Source: Shimia sp022448905 (GTDB lineage Bacteria; Pseudomonadota; Alphaproteobacteria; Rhodobacterales; Rhodobacteraceae). Taken from it: a stretch of DNA of 64,000 nt. The stretch is from positions 2,418,001-2,482,000 of the forward strand of contig NZ_CP138953.1 in assembly GCF_047126315.1 (NCBI RefSeq), in the 5' to 3' direction. Under the pieces are notes generated by a model. It saw nothing but the letters and a program-made list of their open reading frames with translations. It had not been told where the DNA came from and ran no database searches. The translations under genes were made by a program, and so were the position numbers. Positions 55,866 through 64,000 of the stretch are shown in pieces; position 1 is the stretch's first letter, and each line of letters begins with the position of its first letter.

Positions 55866-57614
55866 ATGAGTGATCGTTTTGAGGATTTGACGCACCTCGT
55901 CTATGAGGCGTCTTTGGACAATTCCCTGTGGCCTGAGTTGATCTCGGAACTGGCAGAGGAAGTGCACCGCGCGCGGGACAGCCGCTATCTGGAAAGCCCG
56001 GAGGCCGTGGAGGCGGAAACGCGGGGGTTGGAGAACCTGTCGCGGCATGTCCGGCGGGCGTTTAGCATCTCGGAGCGCATGGTGGGGTTGCAGGAGCGGG
56101 AGGCCTATTTGTCCTCGGTGCTCAACAGCTTTGCCTTTGGGGTGGCCTTGCTGAATGAGGACGGTCAGGTGGTGATGGCCAACCGCGCGCTTTATGACGT
56201 GATGCCGATGCCCGCTCTGCAGGGGCAGGACATGCAGGTGTATTTGCCCAAGAGCGGGGAAGACCGGCTGTTGTCGCAGTGTGCGCAGGAGGCCAATCGC
56301 ACGGGGCGTGCGTTGGAGTTCAAAAGCCGGGAGGACGGGGCGGCGGATCTGATGGTGCTGCCAAGGGAGGAGGCGGCGCGGATTGGCTTTCCGGCGATTG
56401 CGGCCAATGTGGTGATTTCGTCTGGACAGCAGAGCCATATGGGGGTGGCGCATATTGCCAAGGTGCACGGGTTGACCCGGAGAGAAGCAGAGGTGCTCAG
56501 CCATATGGGGCAGGCCTATGACCTACGCGAAGTCGCCAGGCGCATGGGGATTTCTTACGAGAGTGTGCGCACCTACCTGAAGCGGGTGTATGAGAAGACC
56601 CAGACCAAGAGCCGCAGTGAATTGGCGGCGGTATTGGCGCGCTCGCCCCTGACGGCGGTGCGGGCGCATGGAGACAGCGCAGGGGCGGCGTTTCAGGTGC
56701 GCAATCGGATCACCCTGCGCGATGGGCGGCAACATGAGTATTTCGCCATTGGCCCGGAAGATGGCTCTCCGGTGCTGGCCTTTGATGCGCTCTCAGGGGT
56801 GACAATTGACATGATTGGCTATCCTGAGCGGTGTCATGACCTGATGACAGAGGCGGGGGTGCGGTTGATCTGTCCCTGTCGGCCGGGCAGTTTCCGCTCG
56901 GACTTTGTGGTGATGCAGAGCTTGCGGGACTTTGCCAGCGATGTGCGGGAGCTGTTGAACCATCTGCAGATTGCTCAGGCAGGGGTCTTGTCGGTGTCTT
57001 TTGGCAGCGGATCGGCCTTGGCGGTGACCCATGCGTTGCAGGACCGGATCAGCAAGGCGGTGTTGTCCTCGGCGGCCTATCCGTTTTATCGGCATGAGAA
57101 CTGGCGGGAACTGGATCAGTTTTATCACATGTCCTGTATTCAGGGACGGCACTGGCCAAGTATGTTGCGACAGGTCATTCCATTTCTGGTGCGCTCGATC
57201 CTGCAGAACCGGGATCGGTATTTTGACCGCTATTGCAAACGCTCGCGCAGCGAAGATGACATTCGCATTCTGTCCCATCCGGTGATCCGGCGGCGCACCG
57301 CGGAGATGCTGGCACTGCGCACGGCCTCTGGCACTGACGGTATTGTCGAGGAGAACCTGCTCAACGCGCAGGGGTGGGACTTCGACCCGTCCGATATTCA
57401 CACGCCGGTGGAGGTGTTTCAGGGGCCGGACGACAATGTGGCGCCGGTTCAAGGCGCGGAGCTGTTGGTGCGGCATCTGGGGAATGCGGAGCTACATGTG
57501 TTGCAGGGCAAGGGGCACTACCATCACATCGAGAACTGGCCCTGGCTGGCGGCGCGCGCGGCGGGCAAAGACATGGCGCCGGGCGCGCTGGGCTATGATA
57601 TCCCGGCGTTTTGA
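55866..57614 (+). CDS. LuxR-type regulator fused to an alpha/beta hydrolase
   Basis: A 582-residue three-part protein. Residues 1-80 are helical; about 80-185 resemble a PAS-type domain (VLNSFAFGVALLNEDGQVV). The LuxR helix-turn-helix follows at about 203-258 (LTRREAEVLSHMGQAYDLRE). The C-terminal 300 residues are an alpha/beta hydrolase with LSVSFGSGSALA (Ser378 in S-x-S-x-G), GPDDNVAP (Asp) and GKGHYHHIENW (His). Position of the HTH in the middle is unusual. The hydrolase domain may sense or degrade a ligand. It is divergent from tyrS. Confidence 0.8.
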   Translation: MSDRFEDLTHLVYEASLDNSLWPELISELAEEVHRARDSRYLESPEAVEAETRGLENLSRHVRRAFSISERMVGLQEREAYLSSVLNSFAFGVALLNEDGQVVMANRALYDVMPMPALQGQDMQVYLPKSGEDRLLSQCAQEANRTGRALEFKSREDGAADLMVLPREEAARIGFPAIAANVVISSGQQSHMGVAHIAKVHGLTRREAEVLSHMGQAYDLREVARRMGISYESVRTYLKRVYEKTQTKSRSELAAVLARSPLTAVRAHGDSAGAAFQVRNRITLRDGRQHEYFAIGPEDGSPVLAFDALSGVTIDMIGYPERCHDLMTEAGVRLICPCRPGSFRSDFVVMQSLRDFASDVRELLNHLQIAQAGVLSVSFGSGSALAVTHALQDRISKAVLSSAAYPFYRHENWRELDQFYHMSCIQGRHWPSMLRQVIPFLVRSILQNRDRYFDRYCKRSRSEDDIRILSHPVIRRRTAEMLALRTASGTDGIVEENLLNAQGWDFDPSDIHTPVEVFQGPDDNVAPVQGAELLVRHLGNAELHVLQGKGHYHHIENWPWLAARAAGKDMAPGALGYDIPAF

Positions 57615-57737
57615 TCAGTTGGTACGGTTTTCCTGAGTTGCCGTTGAATGTCCCCAAATGGAGATAGGGAGACCGCTGTCTGATCCGGTAATTCTTAAAT
57701 CATTGAACAGGAATTTATTTATCGGGGGGCGCGGTTA

Positions 57738-58082
57738 TTGTTTGCCTATGTTTTTGAGTCTCTCCAGGCGCTCCCCAAACCTGTGTCAACGGCGTGTGGC
57801 GTGTTGGGGTTTTGCCTTTACCTGACCAACTATACCCTCATCACTTTTCGCATTCTCAGCAGTCAGGACATCGTCTTCTTTGTCATCAATATTTTTGGGG
57901 CAGGGCTTGTTTTGGTGAGCCTGGTGCAGGACTTCAATCTTGGGTCGTTTATTATCCAGGTATTTTGGATCTGTCTGGGCATGATTGCAATTGTGGTTCG
58001 GGTGAAGTCACGCGCAGCCTGGCGACGGGAGGTACACAGTGCGCCTCTATCACCGGCTTTGGGGGCTCCCCAATCTCGCTAA
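57738..58082 (+). CDS. CBU_0592-like small membrane protein
   Basis: A 114-residue protein with three likely transmembrane helices (about 16-35, 43-60 and 68-88), then a basic tail. GVLGFCLYLTNYTLITFRIL, then NIFGAGLVLVSLVQDFNLGSFIIQVFWI resembles the CBU_0592 family of small membrane proteins of unknown function. It starts on TTG behind GGGGGG. It is 160 bp before anmK; the tail residues (about 95-114) could be read-through of a shorter natural form. Confidence 0.6.
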   Translation: MFAYVFESLQALPKPVSTACGVLGFCLYLTNYTLITFRILSSQDIVFFVINIFGAGLVLVSLVQDFNLGSFIIQVFWICLGMIAIVVRVKSRAAWRREVHSAPLSPALGAPQSR

Positions 58083-58242
58083 AGCCGGTGCGTGCCGTTT
58101 AAAGGCCGCCCCACGTTCTGGAAATTACACACAGAGCGTGGGGCGATTCCGTTTTGGGCTGGCGATTTGGGGGGCTGATCCTTTAAGGTTTTGCCACCGT
58201 GCCCAGGCGCGGCATAGGTGGGCAAACCAAAAGGATAAGGCC

Positions 58243-59352
58243 ATGTTGAAGGGCCAGGGTGAGGCGGCGGTTGTGACCGCGCTGGGCGCGATGTCAGGCA
58301 CGTCACTGGACGGTGTGGATGCGGCTGTGGTTCAGACCGATGGGCAGGTGATCCATGGGTTTGGGGCAACGGCCTATCGGGGCTATTCCGAAGACGAGCA
58401 GGCGGTTCTAACGCAGGCGCTGGGCCAGTGGTCCGGGGCGGAGGCAGAGGCGGCTGCGGCGGTGATTGAGGCGGCCCATGCCGAGGTGTTGAGCGGGTTT
58501 GAAAACGTCGATCTGGTTGGCTTTCACGGGCAGACGCTGGCGCATGAGCCGCGTGGGCGTGGGACCTGTCAGGTGGGCGATGGGCAAGCCTTGGCCGAGG
58601 CGCTGGGCGTGCCGGTGGTTTGGGACTTCCGTTCAGCCGATGTGGAGCTGGGCGGTGAAGGGGCGCCGCTGGCGCCGTTTTTCCATTTTGCCTGTGCCAA
58701 GTGGTTTGGCGCAACGGAGCCTGTGGTGTTTTTGAACCTTGGGGGCGTGGGCAACATCACCTGGGTGGATCCGCGTAAGGCGGCGCCGGAAGACGAAGGG
58801 GCGTTGTTGGCGTTTGACACCGGCCCCGCCAATGCGCCGCTGAACGATATGCTGCGCGCGCGGCGGGATTTGGCTTTTGATGAAGGCGGCAAAGTCGCTG
58901 CGCAGGGCACGGTTGCTACAGGGGCGCTGGAGCTGTTTTTGCAGGAGGCGTATTTCTCAAGAATGCCGCCGAAGTCACTGGATCGAAACGATTTTCCAGA
59001 GATGATGGATCTGGTGCGCGAGCTGTCGGACGAGGATGCGGCTGCGACGATGACCGCGATGTGTGCTGCGGCGGTGGCGCAGGGCATGGGGCATTGTCCC
59101 GAAGCGCCGGGCCGCGTGTTGGTCACTGGTGGGGGGCGGCACAATCCGGTGCTGATGGAGATGCTGCGGGTGTCACTGGACTGTCCGGTGGTGCCGGTGG
59201 AGGAGGTTGGGCTGGATGGCGATATGCTGGAGGCGCAGGCCTTTGCCTATTTGGCCGTGCGGGTGGCGCGGGGTTTGCCGACAAGCTGTCCGAGCACCAC
59301 GGGGGTGATGGCGCTGGTCGGCGGTGGCACGGTGAGTGAGCCGGAGGGCTAG
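58243..59352 (+). CDS. anmK: Anhydro-N-acetylmuramic acid kinase
   Basis: A 369-residue ASKHA-fold kinase that hydrolyses and phosphorylates 1,6-anhydro-MurNAc to MurNAc 6-phosphate in peptidoglycan recycling. Family blocks are ALGAMSGTSLDGVDAAVV (P-loop-like), VGFHGQTLAHEP, VFLNLGGVGNITW and the VTGGGRHNPVLM loop. The ATG at 58243 is preceded by AAGGATAAGG; upstream in-frame codons overlap the previous gene. It acts after NagZ (17.3 kb). Confidence 0.95.
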   Translation: MLKGQGEAAVVTALGAMSGTSLDGVDAAVVQTDGQVIHGFGATAYRGYSEDEQAVLTQALGQWSGAEAEAAAAVIEAAHAEVLSGFENVDLVGFHGQTLAHEPRGRGTCQVGDGQALAEALGVPVVWDFRSADVELGGEGAPLAPFFHFACAKWFGATEPVVFLNLGGVGNITWVDPRKAAPEDEGALLAFDTGPANAPLNDMLRARRDLAFDEGGKVAAQGTVATGALELFLQEAYFSRMPPKSLDRNDFPEMMDLVRELSDEDAAATMTAMCAAAVAQGMGHCPEAPGRVLVTGGGRHNPVLMEMLRVSLDCPVVPVEEVGLDGDMLEAQAFAYLAVRVARGLPTSCPSTTGVMALVGGGTVSEPEG

Positions 59353-59364
59353 GGGATAAGGGCT

Positions 59365-59387
59365 GCGCCTGCCTGGGTAGGCGCTTT
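59365..59387 (+). terminator. Weak terminator after anmK
   Basis: GCGCCT(59365-59370) pairs with AGGCGC(59379-59384), followed by TTT. A second, stronger stem TGCGCCTGCC/GGCAGGCAGGCGCA lies at about 59456-59484 without a T run. The rest of the 59353-59515 spacer is not coding. Confidence 0.4.
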
Positions 59388-59515
59388 CGCAGCAACAGTT
59401 GCTTTGAAGACGCTTCAATAAAGTGTCGCCGTGCAGAGATTTTACAGGGTTTCAATGCGCCTGCCGGGGGGCAGGCAGGCGCAGCCCGCCCTTGCGGCAG
59501 GGCAATGTCGTGGGC

Positions 59516-59941
59516 TTAGCGCGGGATGTCGAAACCCGGGGCGGCCAATTCAAAGCCCTCAAATTGAAACGCCGGGGAGACGGTGCAGCCCACTAGGGTC
59601 CAGTCGCCGGTGCTGCGGGCGGCTTGCCAGTGGTCCTTGGGCGCGATCAGTTGCGGAAATTGGCCGGCGGCGAGGTCGGGGCCCAGCACGTGATCGGCGG
59701 CGGGGCCTTTGTCGGTTTCTGCAAGCGACAGGATCAGCGGCGCGCCGGCGTAGTGGTGCCAGATTTCGGCGGCATCGACGCGGTGCCAGTGCGAGGTTTC
59801 GCCTGCTTTCAACAGAAAGTAAATTGATGTGCCTGCGGGGCGGGTGTCGTCTTCGCTTTCTGCAATCCAGGTCTGGCGGTAGTGGCCGCCCTCTGGATGC
59901 GGGGCGAGGTTGAGGTGGGCGATGATTTGGTCTGCGGTCAT
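59516..59941 (-). CDS. Cupin, DUF985 family
   Basis: A 141-residue single-domain cupin. NLAPHPEGGHYRQTW, SIYFLLKAGETSHWHRVDAAEIWHHYAGAP (metal-binding His) and the SPAFQFEGFELA end are typical of the DUF985 (Cupin_5) family. Function is unknown; sugar-nucleotide or uronic acid roles have been suggested for relatives. The start MTADQIIAHL at 59941 was chosen over the longer frame. Confidence 0.85.
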   Translation of the reverse strand: MTADQIIAHLNLAPHPEGGHYRQTWIAESEDDTRPAGTSIYFLLKAGETSHWHRVDAAEIWHHYAGAPLILSLAETDKGPAADHVLGPDLAAGQFPQLIAPKDHWQAARSTGDWTLVGCTVSPAFQFEGFELAAPGFDIPR

Positions 59942-60011
59942 GGGCTGTGTCCGGTGTCTATGGTTGGCGACATAGGGGCAGCTTGGCGTAGCGGAGGCAA
60001 GCGGAAAGGCG

Positions 60012-60872
60012 TTAGCTGAGACGGTCCAGGGCGGTGCGGGCGGCAGCGGCGACCTTGGCGGGGGCTTCCAGTGGCAGCAGGTGGCCATAGTCGGGTAGAG
60101 ACTGGAAGGTCATGTCCGGGCGGCTGTTGCGCAGGCTGCGGGCGATGGACGGGTCCATGAATAGCGAGGGTTTGCCGATGATGACCTCGGTCGGCACGGT
60201 GAGGCGTTTGAGGGTTGGCAGGATCAGCGGCGGGGTTGCGTAGAGGTGTGCCTCCCAGTTGCGCGGGTATTCCAGTTTGATACCGGCACTGTCGGGTACG
60301 GTGAACGCCTCGATCAGGCCGTGCAGGGTGGCGTCGTCAAAGCGGCGGTAGGCTTTGGAGGCGCGGTAAAAAGCAAAGGTAGACGCGAGGTCTGGCCACT
60401 GGGTGGGGCCGCTGAGCACTTCGGCGGCGGGGCCTTTGGTTTGGCGCAGGCGGTAGGGCAGCAGCTTGAGCAGCAGGCGGATGCGGCGGGTGACTCCGGA
60501 GGGCTCAATCAGCACAAGGCCTTTGAACAGGTCAGGGCGTTTCACGGCGGCCATGGCGGTGGTGGCCGCGCCGATGGAGTGGCCCATGGCCAGAACCGGT
60601 GCCTTTTGCGTGGCCTCGATCCATTCGATCATATCGTCGGCAAAGAGATCCCACTCGCGCCGAGGATTGGGCGGAGGGGCGTCTTGCCACAAGGGGCGCA
60701 TGGCGAGCGCTTTGAGGTGATAGCTGTCGCCAAGTTCGGAGAGAAACGGCGCGTAGCAGCGCGGGCCAAGCGCCGTGGCGTGGTGAAAGACCACGGTTGG
60801 GCCGGTGCCGGTGTTCTGCCAAGCGGCAGCGGTGCCGCCGGAGAGCTTGCTGTGGTGCCATGTCATCTGCAT
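60012..60872 (-). CDS. Alpha/beta hydrolase
   Basis: A 286-residue alpha/beta hydrolase. The nucleophile elbow is LAMGHSIGAATTAMA (Ser), HHATALGPRCYAPFL the oxyanion region, IIGKPSLFMDPSI near the acid position and YGHLLPLEAPA the His. Two close ATGs (60872, 60866) are possible starts. Substrate unknown; it faces the NTF2-like gene on the other strand and is followed by the cupin gene after 70 bp. Confidence 0.85.
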   Translation of the reverse strand: MQMTWHHSKLSGGTAAAWQNTGTGPTVVFHHATALGPRCYAPFLSELGDSYHLKALAMRPLWQDAPPPNPRREWDLFADDMIEWIEATQKAPVLAMGHSIGAATTAMAAVKRPDLFKGLVLIEPSGVTRRIRLLLKLLPYRLRQTKGPAAEVLSGPTQWPDLASTFAFYRASKAYRRFDDATLHGLIEAFTVPDSAGIKLEYPRNWEAHLYATPPLILPTLKRLTVPTEVIIGKPSLFMDPSIARSLRNSRPDMTFQSLPDYGHLLPLEAPAKVAAAARTALDRLS

Positions 60873-61033
60873 ACGGCGCAGGCTAGTTGTGCCCAAGCTG
60901 TGCGCAAGGGTGACGTTGGGGACGGCGGCGGCGCTGATTTTTGCAAAAAACCGACACGCAATGTCTTGAAACGATAAGTGCGGTCATCCACATAGGCTCA
61001 AATTTGCTTCTAGTTAGAGAGAGGGACTCTATC

Positions 61034-61507
61034 GTGGCCATCACTGAATCCGAACTGAGCGCAGCACGTGAAGCCTGGGGCGCGGGCCTTGTGGCGATTT
61101 CCAAAGCCTATGAGGCGGGCGGAATTGAGGAAGCGCGACCTGTGGCCGAAGGGGTTCTGGACGCGGCTTATGGCTACAATCTGGGCCCTGTGTTGTTCAA
61201 GCCAACTTTGGCCAGCGGTGATCAAACCTTCCGCCCAACCAAAAAGGGCGCGCTGTCGTATTTTGTAGGCCATGACGAAGAGTACCCACTGGACGGTGGC
61301 TTTGGCATCAAGGGCTGGCGTGAGATGGAAAGCGTGACCTCCGCAAGCTTCATCGAAGGCGATGTGGCTATGTGGATGGGCTGGGTGATCCTGACCGACA
61401 AGGACGGCAACGTGACCAAGGTCGACAAGAGCTTTGGCTACAAGAAAGACGCCGACGGCACGTTGCGGATTGTGCAGCACCACAGCTCGTTGCCGTATCA
61501 GCCTTAA
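61034..61507 (+). CDS. NTF2-like superfamily protein of unknown function
   Basis: A 157-residue protein starting on GTG (AITESELSAAREAWGAGLVAI), preceded by GAGAGAGGGA. Blocks AYGYNLGPVLFKPTLASG, GALSYFVGHDEEYPLDGGF and DKSFGYKKDADGTLRIVQHHSSLPY form the conserved core of a roseobacter family sometimes mislabelled as phosphoribosyl-AMP cyclohydrolase; the fold appears SnoaL/NTF2-like, with IVQHHSSLPY as the last strand. Role unknown. Confidence 0.7.
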   Translation: MAITESELSAAREAWGAGLVAISKAYEAGGIEEARPVAEGVLDAAYGYNLGPVLFKPTLASGDQTFRPTKKGALSYFVGHDEEYPLDGGFGIKGWREMESVTSASFIEGDVAMWMGWVILTDKDGNVTKVDKSFGYKKDADGTLRIVQHHSSLPYQP

Positions 61508-61647
61508 GGGTTGAGAGAGTTTATGGGAAAGCCCCGCCGATGTGTGGGGCTTTTTTGTTTGTGACGAGTGCCGGTGCCAGACTTGCCTCACCTCGGCATG
61601 TGGCGCATCGTGCGGTTGGCTTTCTAGGATGACAGGCGGGGAATGCG

Positions 61648-62532
61648 ATGCGGGTTTTCTTTACAGGGGGCAGTGGCAAAGCGGGCAAATGGGCCATTCG
61701 GCATTTGCAGGCGCAGGGGCATCATGTGGTCAATGCGGATCGCGTGCCTTCTGGGTTGGACTGTTCTGAACTGCTGATTGATCTCTGTGATGCGGGGCAA
61801 GTGATTGGCGCGATGTCGCAGTTTACCGACTTTCACGAGTTGGACGCGGGCACGGGTGTGCCGACTTATGATGCGGTGGTGCATTTTGCGGCGGTGCCGC
61901 GGGTGATGATCGGCACGGATGGCGAGTGTTTTCGGCAGAACACCTTAAGTACGTACAATGTGATCGAGGCGGCGGTGAAGCTTGGCATTCCCAAAGTGAT
62001 CTTTGCCAGTTCAGAAACAACTTATGGCGTGTGTTTTGCTGATGGGGAAGTGAAGCCCGACTTCGTGCCAGTGGATGAGACCCACCCCACCGTGCCGCAT
62101 GACAGCTACGCCATGTCCAAAGTCTGTAACGAGGCCACCGCGCGCAGTTTTCAAGCGCGCACCGGCAGCGACATCTATGGGTTGCGCATCAACAATGTGA
62201 TCGAGCCGCATGAGTACGCCGATATGTTCCCGGCCTTTGTCAAAGATCCCGCCCGGCGGCGGCGCAATATCTTTGCCTATATCGATGCACGGGATCTGGG
62301 GCATATGGTGGACTGTTGTCTAAAGACCGATGGGCTGGGCTATGAGGTGTTCAACGTGGCCAATGATGACAGCTCGGTTGGCATCCTCTCGGATCAGGTG
62401 ATCGCGCAGTTTTATAAAGGCGTTGAAGTGCGCGGCGAGATGGGCGAACACGAGACGTTTTATGCCAACAAAAAGGCCAAAGAGATGGTTGGCTTTGCGC
62501 CGAAACATGGTTGGCGGGAGGGTCTCCTTTAG
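61648..62532 (+). CDS. NAD-dependent epimerase/dehydratase
   Basis: A 294-residue extended SDR: FFTGGSGKAGKWAIRHL (nucleotide loop), VHFAAVPRV, IFASSETTYG, and DSYAMSKVCNEA (Tyr-x3-Lys). The C-terminal half binds substrate and ends AKEMVGFAPKHGWREGL. Sugar-nucleotide or uronate dehydrogenase roles are typical; the substrate is not apparent. No sugar pathway gene is adjacent. Confidence 0.85.
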   Translation: MRVFFTGGSGKAGKWAIRHLQAQGHHVVNADRVPSGLDCSELLIDLCDAGQVIGAMSQFTDFHELDAGTGVPTYDAVVHFAAVPRVMIGTDGECFRQNTLSTYNVIEAAVKLGIPKVIFASSETTYGVCFADGEVKPDFVPVDETHPTVPHDSYAMSKVCNEATARSFQARTGSDIYGLRINNVIEPHEYADMFPAFVKDPARRRRNIFAYIDARDLGHMVDCCLKTDGLGYEVFNVANDDSSVGILSDQVIAQFYKGVEVRGEMGEHETFYANKKAKEMVGFAPKHGWREGLL

Positions 62533-62604
62533 GGAGAAGTGTCTTGGCGTGAACAATTTTTCCGGCAATATGGCGTCATTGATTTTTTGACCAAGGACGT
62601 TTTG

Positions 62605-62985
62605 ATGACTTTTGTTCTGAAGCCTATTGTTATTGCGGCCGCTTTTGTTGGCGGAATTACCGGGCAGGTCTTAGTTGCCGTTGCCGATCAAACCCCGGTG
62701 ATTGGCGCCAATAACACCACCTATTCGCCCAAGAACTTCTCCGGCCGCTGGAAGCTGCGGCAGAGTGATGGGGAGATTTGTCTGGTGGAGCTTAAGGTCA
62801 CGGACGCCAGCCCGCATGATCTGGGGCTGCGGGCTTGCACCGATCAGGCAATCACCAGCGCCAAACAATGGGAAATGCGCAACCGTGATCTTGTGTTTTT
62901 TGCAACTGACGGTGGCGAGATCGGGCCGTTTAAGGTGACGGAGCCGAACAAACTGGAAGGCGCGGGGATGATCCTGTTCCGGTGA
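62605..62985 (+). CDS. Inh/AprI-type metalloprotease inhibitor-like protein
   Basis: A 126-residue secreted protein: signal peptide (MTFVLKPIVIAAAFVGGITG, cleavage near VAVADQ) and a small beta-barrel domain (FSGRWKLRQSDGEICLVEL, CTDQAI, NRDLVFFATDGGEIGPF) with two Cys that could form a disulfide. The pattern follows the Inh/Omp19 family of periplasmic inhibitors that protect cells from their own serralysin proteases. AAGGA supports the ATG at 62605. No serralysin lies in the window. Confidence 0.6.
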   Translation: MTFVLKPIVIAAAFVGGITGQVLVAVADQTPVIGANNTTYSPKNFSGRWKLRQSDGEICLVELKVTDASPHDLGLRACTDQAITSAKQWEMRNRDLVFFATDGGEIGPFKVTEPNKLEGAGMILFR

Positions 62986-63044
62986 TCCATGTTGTTGCGG
63001 GCCCGCGGTTATGGCCGGCCCGCAGGGGGTGGATTTTGTGAGCG

Positions 63045-64000
63045 CTAGTTGGCGACTGTGGCGAGCTGCGTCAGGCAATGCTTGAGGGGCGTGTTGGGCG
63101 GCAGGGTGCAGTAGCCGTTGGCCCTCAGCTCCGCCGTAGGGGCGGGACCGCCACCGATCAGGATCAGAAGGTAGTCGTCCAGCGGCGGTAGATGGCTGTC
63201 CGCGTTGGCGATGATGTCTCTTGGGGAGGCATCATCAATTGCGTCGATGATAGGCAGGACTACGTTACCTTTGACCCCATTGGGGAATTCGCGCAGGAGT
63301 TGATTGACGCTCCAGATCGGATTGTGGAAGAAACGTTCAATGAAGAGCTTTTGCGCATCTTGGTGCAGCAACGTCAGGATTGATGTTGGCACATTCCCGC
63401 TGTGCGTAGATTGGTAGATCTCGCCGATCTCGTCATAAATTCGCGGCCAATTGTCTGCCTTAACCGTCGCACTGAGCAGCAGCACCGCCCGGTTTTTGTC
63501 AACGATATCAAAGTAGCTGCGCGGGTCATAAGAGGCGCGCATCTCCTGGCGTAAAATCCGGAACATGTCGGAGTTCGCGCTTGCGCCGATATGATTCATA
63601 AGCAGGTTTGCCCCAACCATCTGTGGCTCGTCCTCAAAGACTTCCGCCCGCGCCAGGATGATTAGCATTTCGCTGGATGTGGGGTCCTGAAAATGAATGG
63701 TGCCGGTGGGCAGTTCAAAAGGAAACCGTTTGCGGTCCAGTCTGGACTCAAGCCATTTGGGCAGGGTGATCCTGACACCTATGGCGGGTTGTGAGAGTTT
63801 GCTCAGCAGCTTGGCAAGGCGTTGCTCCACCACCGGGTCACCGGAACGCAGAATGGCCTGACTTGGACGGCCGAAGCGAAAGGTGGGTCCCAGTTCCGCC
63901 GGGTCTGCTTCACCAGCTTGATGGGAGAGGTAGCCTTGTAGTTCGGCGCGCACATCATCTGGGTTTCGGGAAAGCGTGGCGTGCGCATAGCGGACTGTTT
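63045..64000 (-). CDS. M16-like peptidase, C-terminal part (5' end off the window)
   Basis: The minus-strand frame is open from the window edge to the stop at 63045, so the start lies beyond 64000. The visible 318 residues contain EPQMVGANLLMNHIGASANS and DMFRILRQEMRASYDPRSYF, the pattern of the second M16 (insulinase/pitrilysin-like) domain that closes over substrate; the zinc HxxEH motif would be in the missing part. A candidate signal or membrane segment cannot be seen. Proteolysis in the periplasm is likely; assignment is moderate. Confidence 0.5.
   Translation of the reverse strand, partial: TVRYAHATLSRNPDDVRAELQGYLSHQAGEADPAELGPTFRFGRPSQAILRSGDPVVEQRLAKLLSKLSQPAIGVRITLPKWLESRLDRKRFPFELPTGTIHFQDPTSSEMLIILARAEVFEDEPQMVGANLLMNHIGASANSDMFRILRQEMRASYDPRSYFDIVDKNRAVLLLSATVKADNWPRIYDEIGEIYQSTHSGNVPTSILTLLHQDAQKLFIERFFHNPIWSVNQLLREFPNGVKGNVVLPIIDAIDDASPRDIIANADSHLPPLDDYLLILIGGGPAPTAELRANGYCTLPPNTPLKHCLTQLATVAN

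Noticed and set aside
59456..59484. Long GC-rich palindrome downstream of anmK as a terminator
   Set aside because: The stem is strong but no T-tract follows on either strand, so it was not listed as a terminator.
1..64000. CRISPR array, prophage or insertion sequence
   Set aside because: No regularly spaced repeats, cas genes, phage structural genes, transposase or integrase patterns were seen in either strand.

Overview
The window is a 64 kb piece of an alphaproteobacterial chromosome, most probably from the Rhodobacteraceae (Roseobacter group). Several gene orders point that way: argS-SPOR-nagZ-scpA-scpB, rpmF-plsX-fabH-ihfA-merR, an OlsB-type ornithine-lipid acyltransferase, tyrS divergent from anmK, and a ferredoxin reductase that reads like Rhodobacter FPR. 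GC is high throughout, with a few AT-richer accessory genes. There are about 72 protein genes (two cut by the window edges), one tRNA-Pro(GGG), one tandem glycine riboswitch, and no rRNA, CRISPR array, integrase, transposase or phage structural gene that I can see.

Layout. 0-2.2 kb: an MgtE-like N-terminus, a gamma-glutamylcyclotransferase-like protein, an NsrR/RirA-type Rrf2 regulator and a small membrane protein. 2.4-7.4 kb: the glycine-cleavage operon gcvT-gcvH-gcvP behind a two-aptamer glycine riboswitch, with a structured spacer between gcvH and gcvP. 7.4-13.2 kb: YbbA/YbbP-like ABC exporter divergent from a TesA-like esterase, a SRAP protein lacking its catalytic Cys2, exonuclease III and an ErpA-type Fe-S carrier. 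13.2-19.8 kb: dgt, argS, SPOR protein, nagZ, scpA, scpB. 20-26.3 kb: dcd, tRNA-Pro, and a minus-strand run (DUF177, rpmF, plsX, fabH, ihfA, merR) for lipid precursors, L32 and IHF. 26.4-29.6 kb: bamE, olsB and an ABC-F ATPase.

29.6-44.9 kb is the accessory part: a leucine-rich-repeat protein, an MFS permease, a capsule-type protein, a COG0523 GTPase operon behind a good Zur-box match but with its CxCC motif changed to SxSG, a secreted muramidase, two Imm11-like orphan genes, and a redox module. That module is a 7Fe ferredoxin and an iodotyrosine-deiodinase-like flavoprotein on one strand, with ferredoxin-NADP reductase and a LuxR-type regulator divergent. It lies between two copies of the 3' end of prs plus its terminator, which share a 43-bp identical core. 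This is the most interesting locus: a possible self-contained electron chain NADPH -> Fpr -> FdxA -> reductive dehalogenase-like enzyme, placed as if integrated at the prs 3' end.

44.9-64 kb returns to ordinary roseobacter content: ribF-ycgN-ltaE operon, an HxlR/SnoaL divergent pair, MaoC, HAD, GT25, SDR, a secreted HExxH protein, tyrS, a LuxR-alpha/beta-hydrolase fusion, anmK, several small enzymes, an Inh-type protease inhibitor and the C-terminal part of an M16-like peptidase. Two families of intergenic repeats link distant points: a two-hairpin element (7.3 and 53.5 kb) and a direct-repeat motif (29.6 and 50.5 kb). All functions are read from sequence patterns only; no database search was run.
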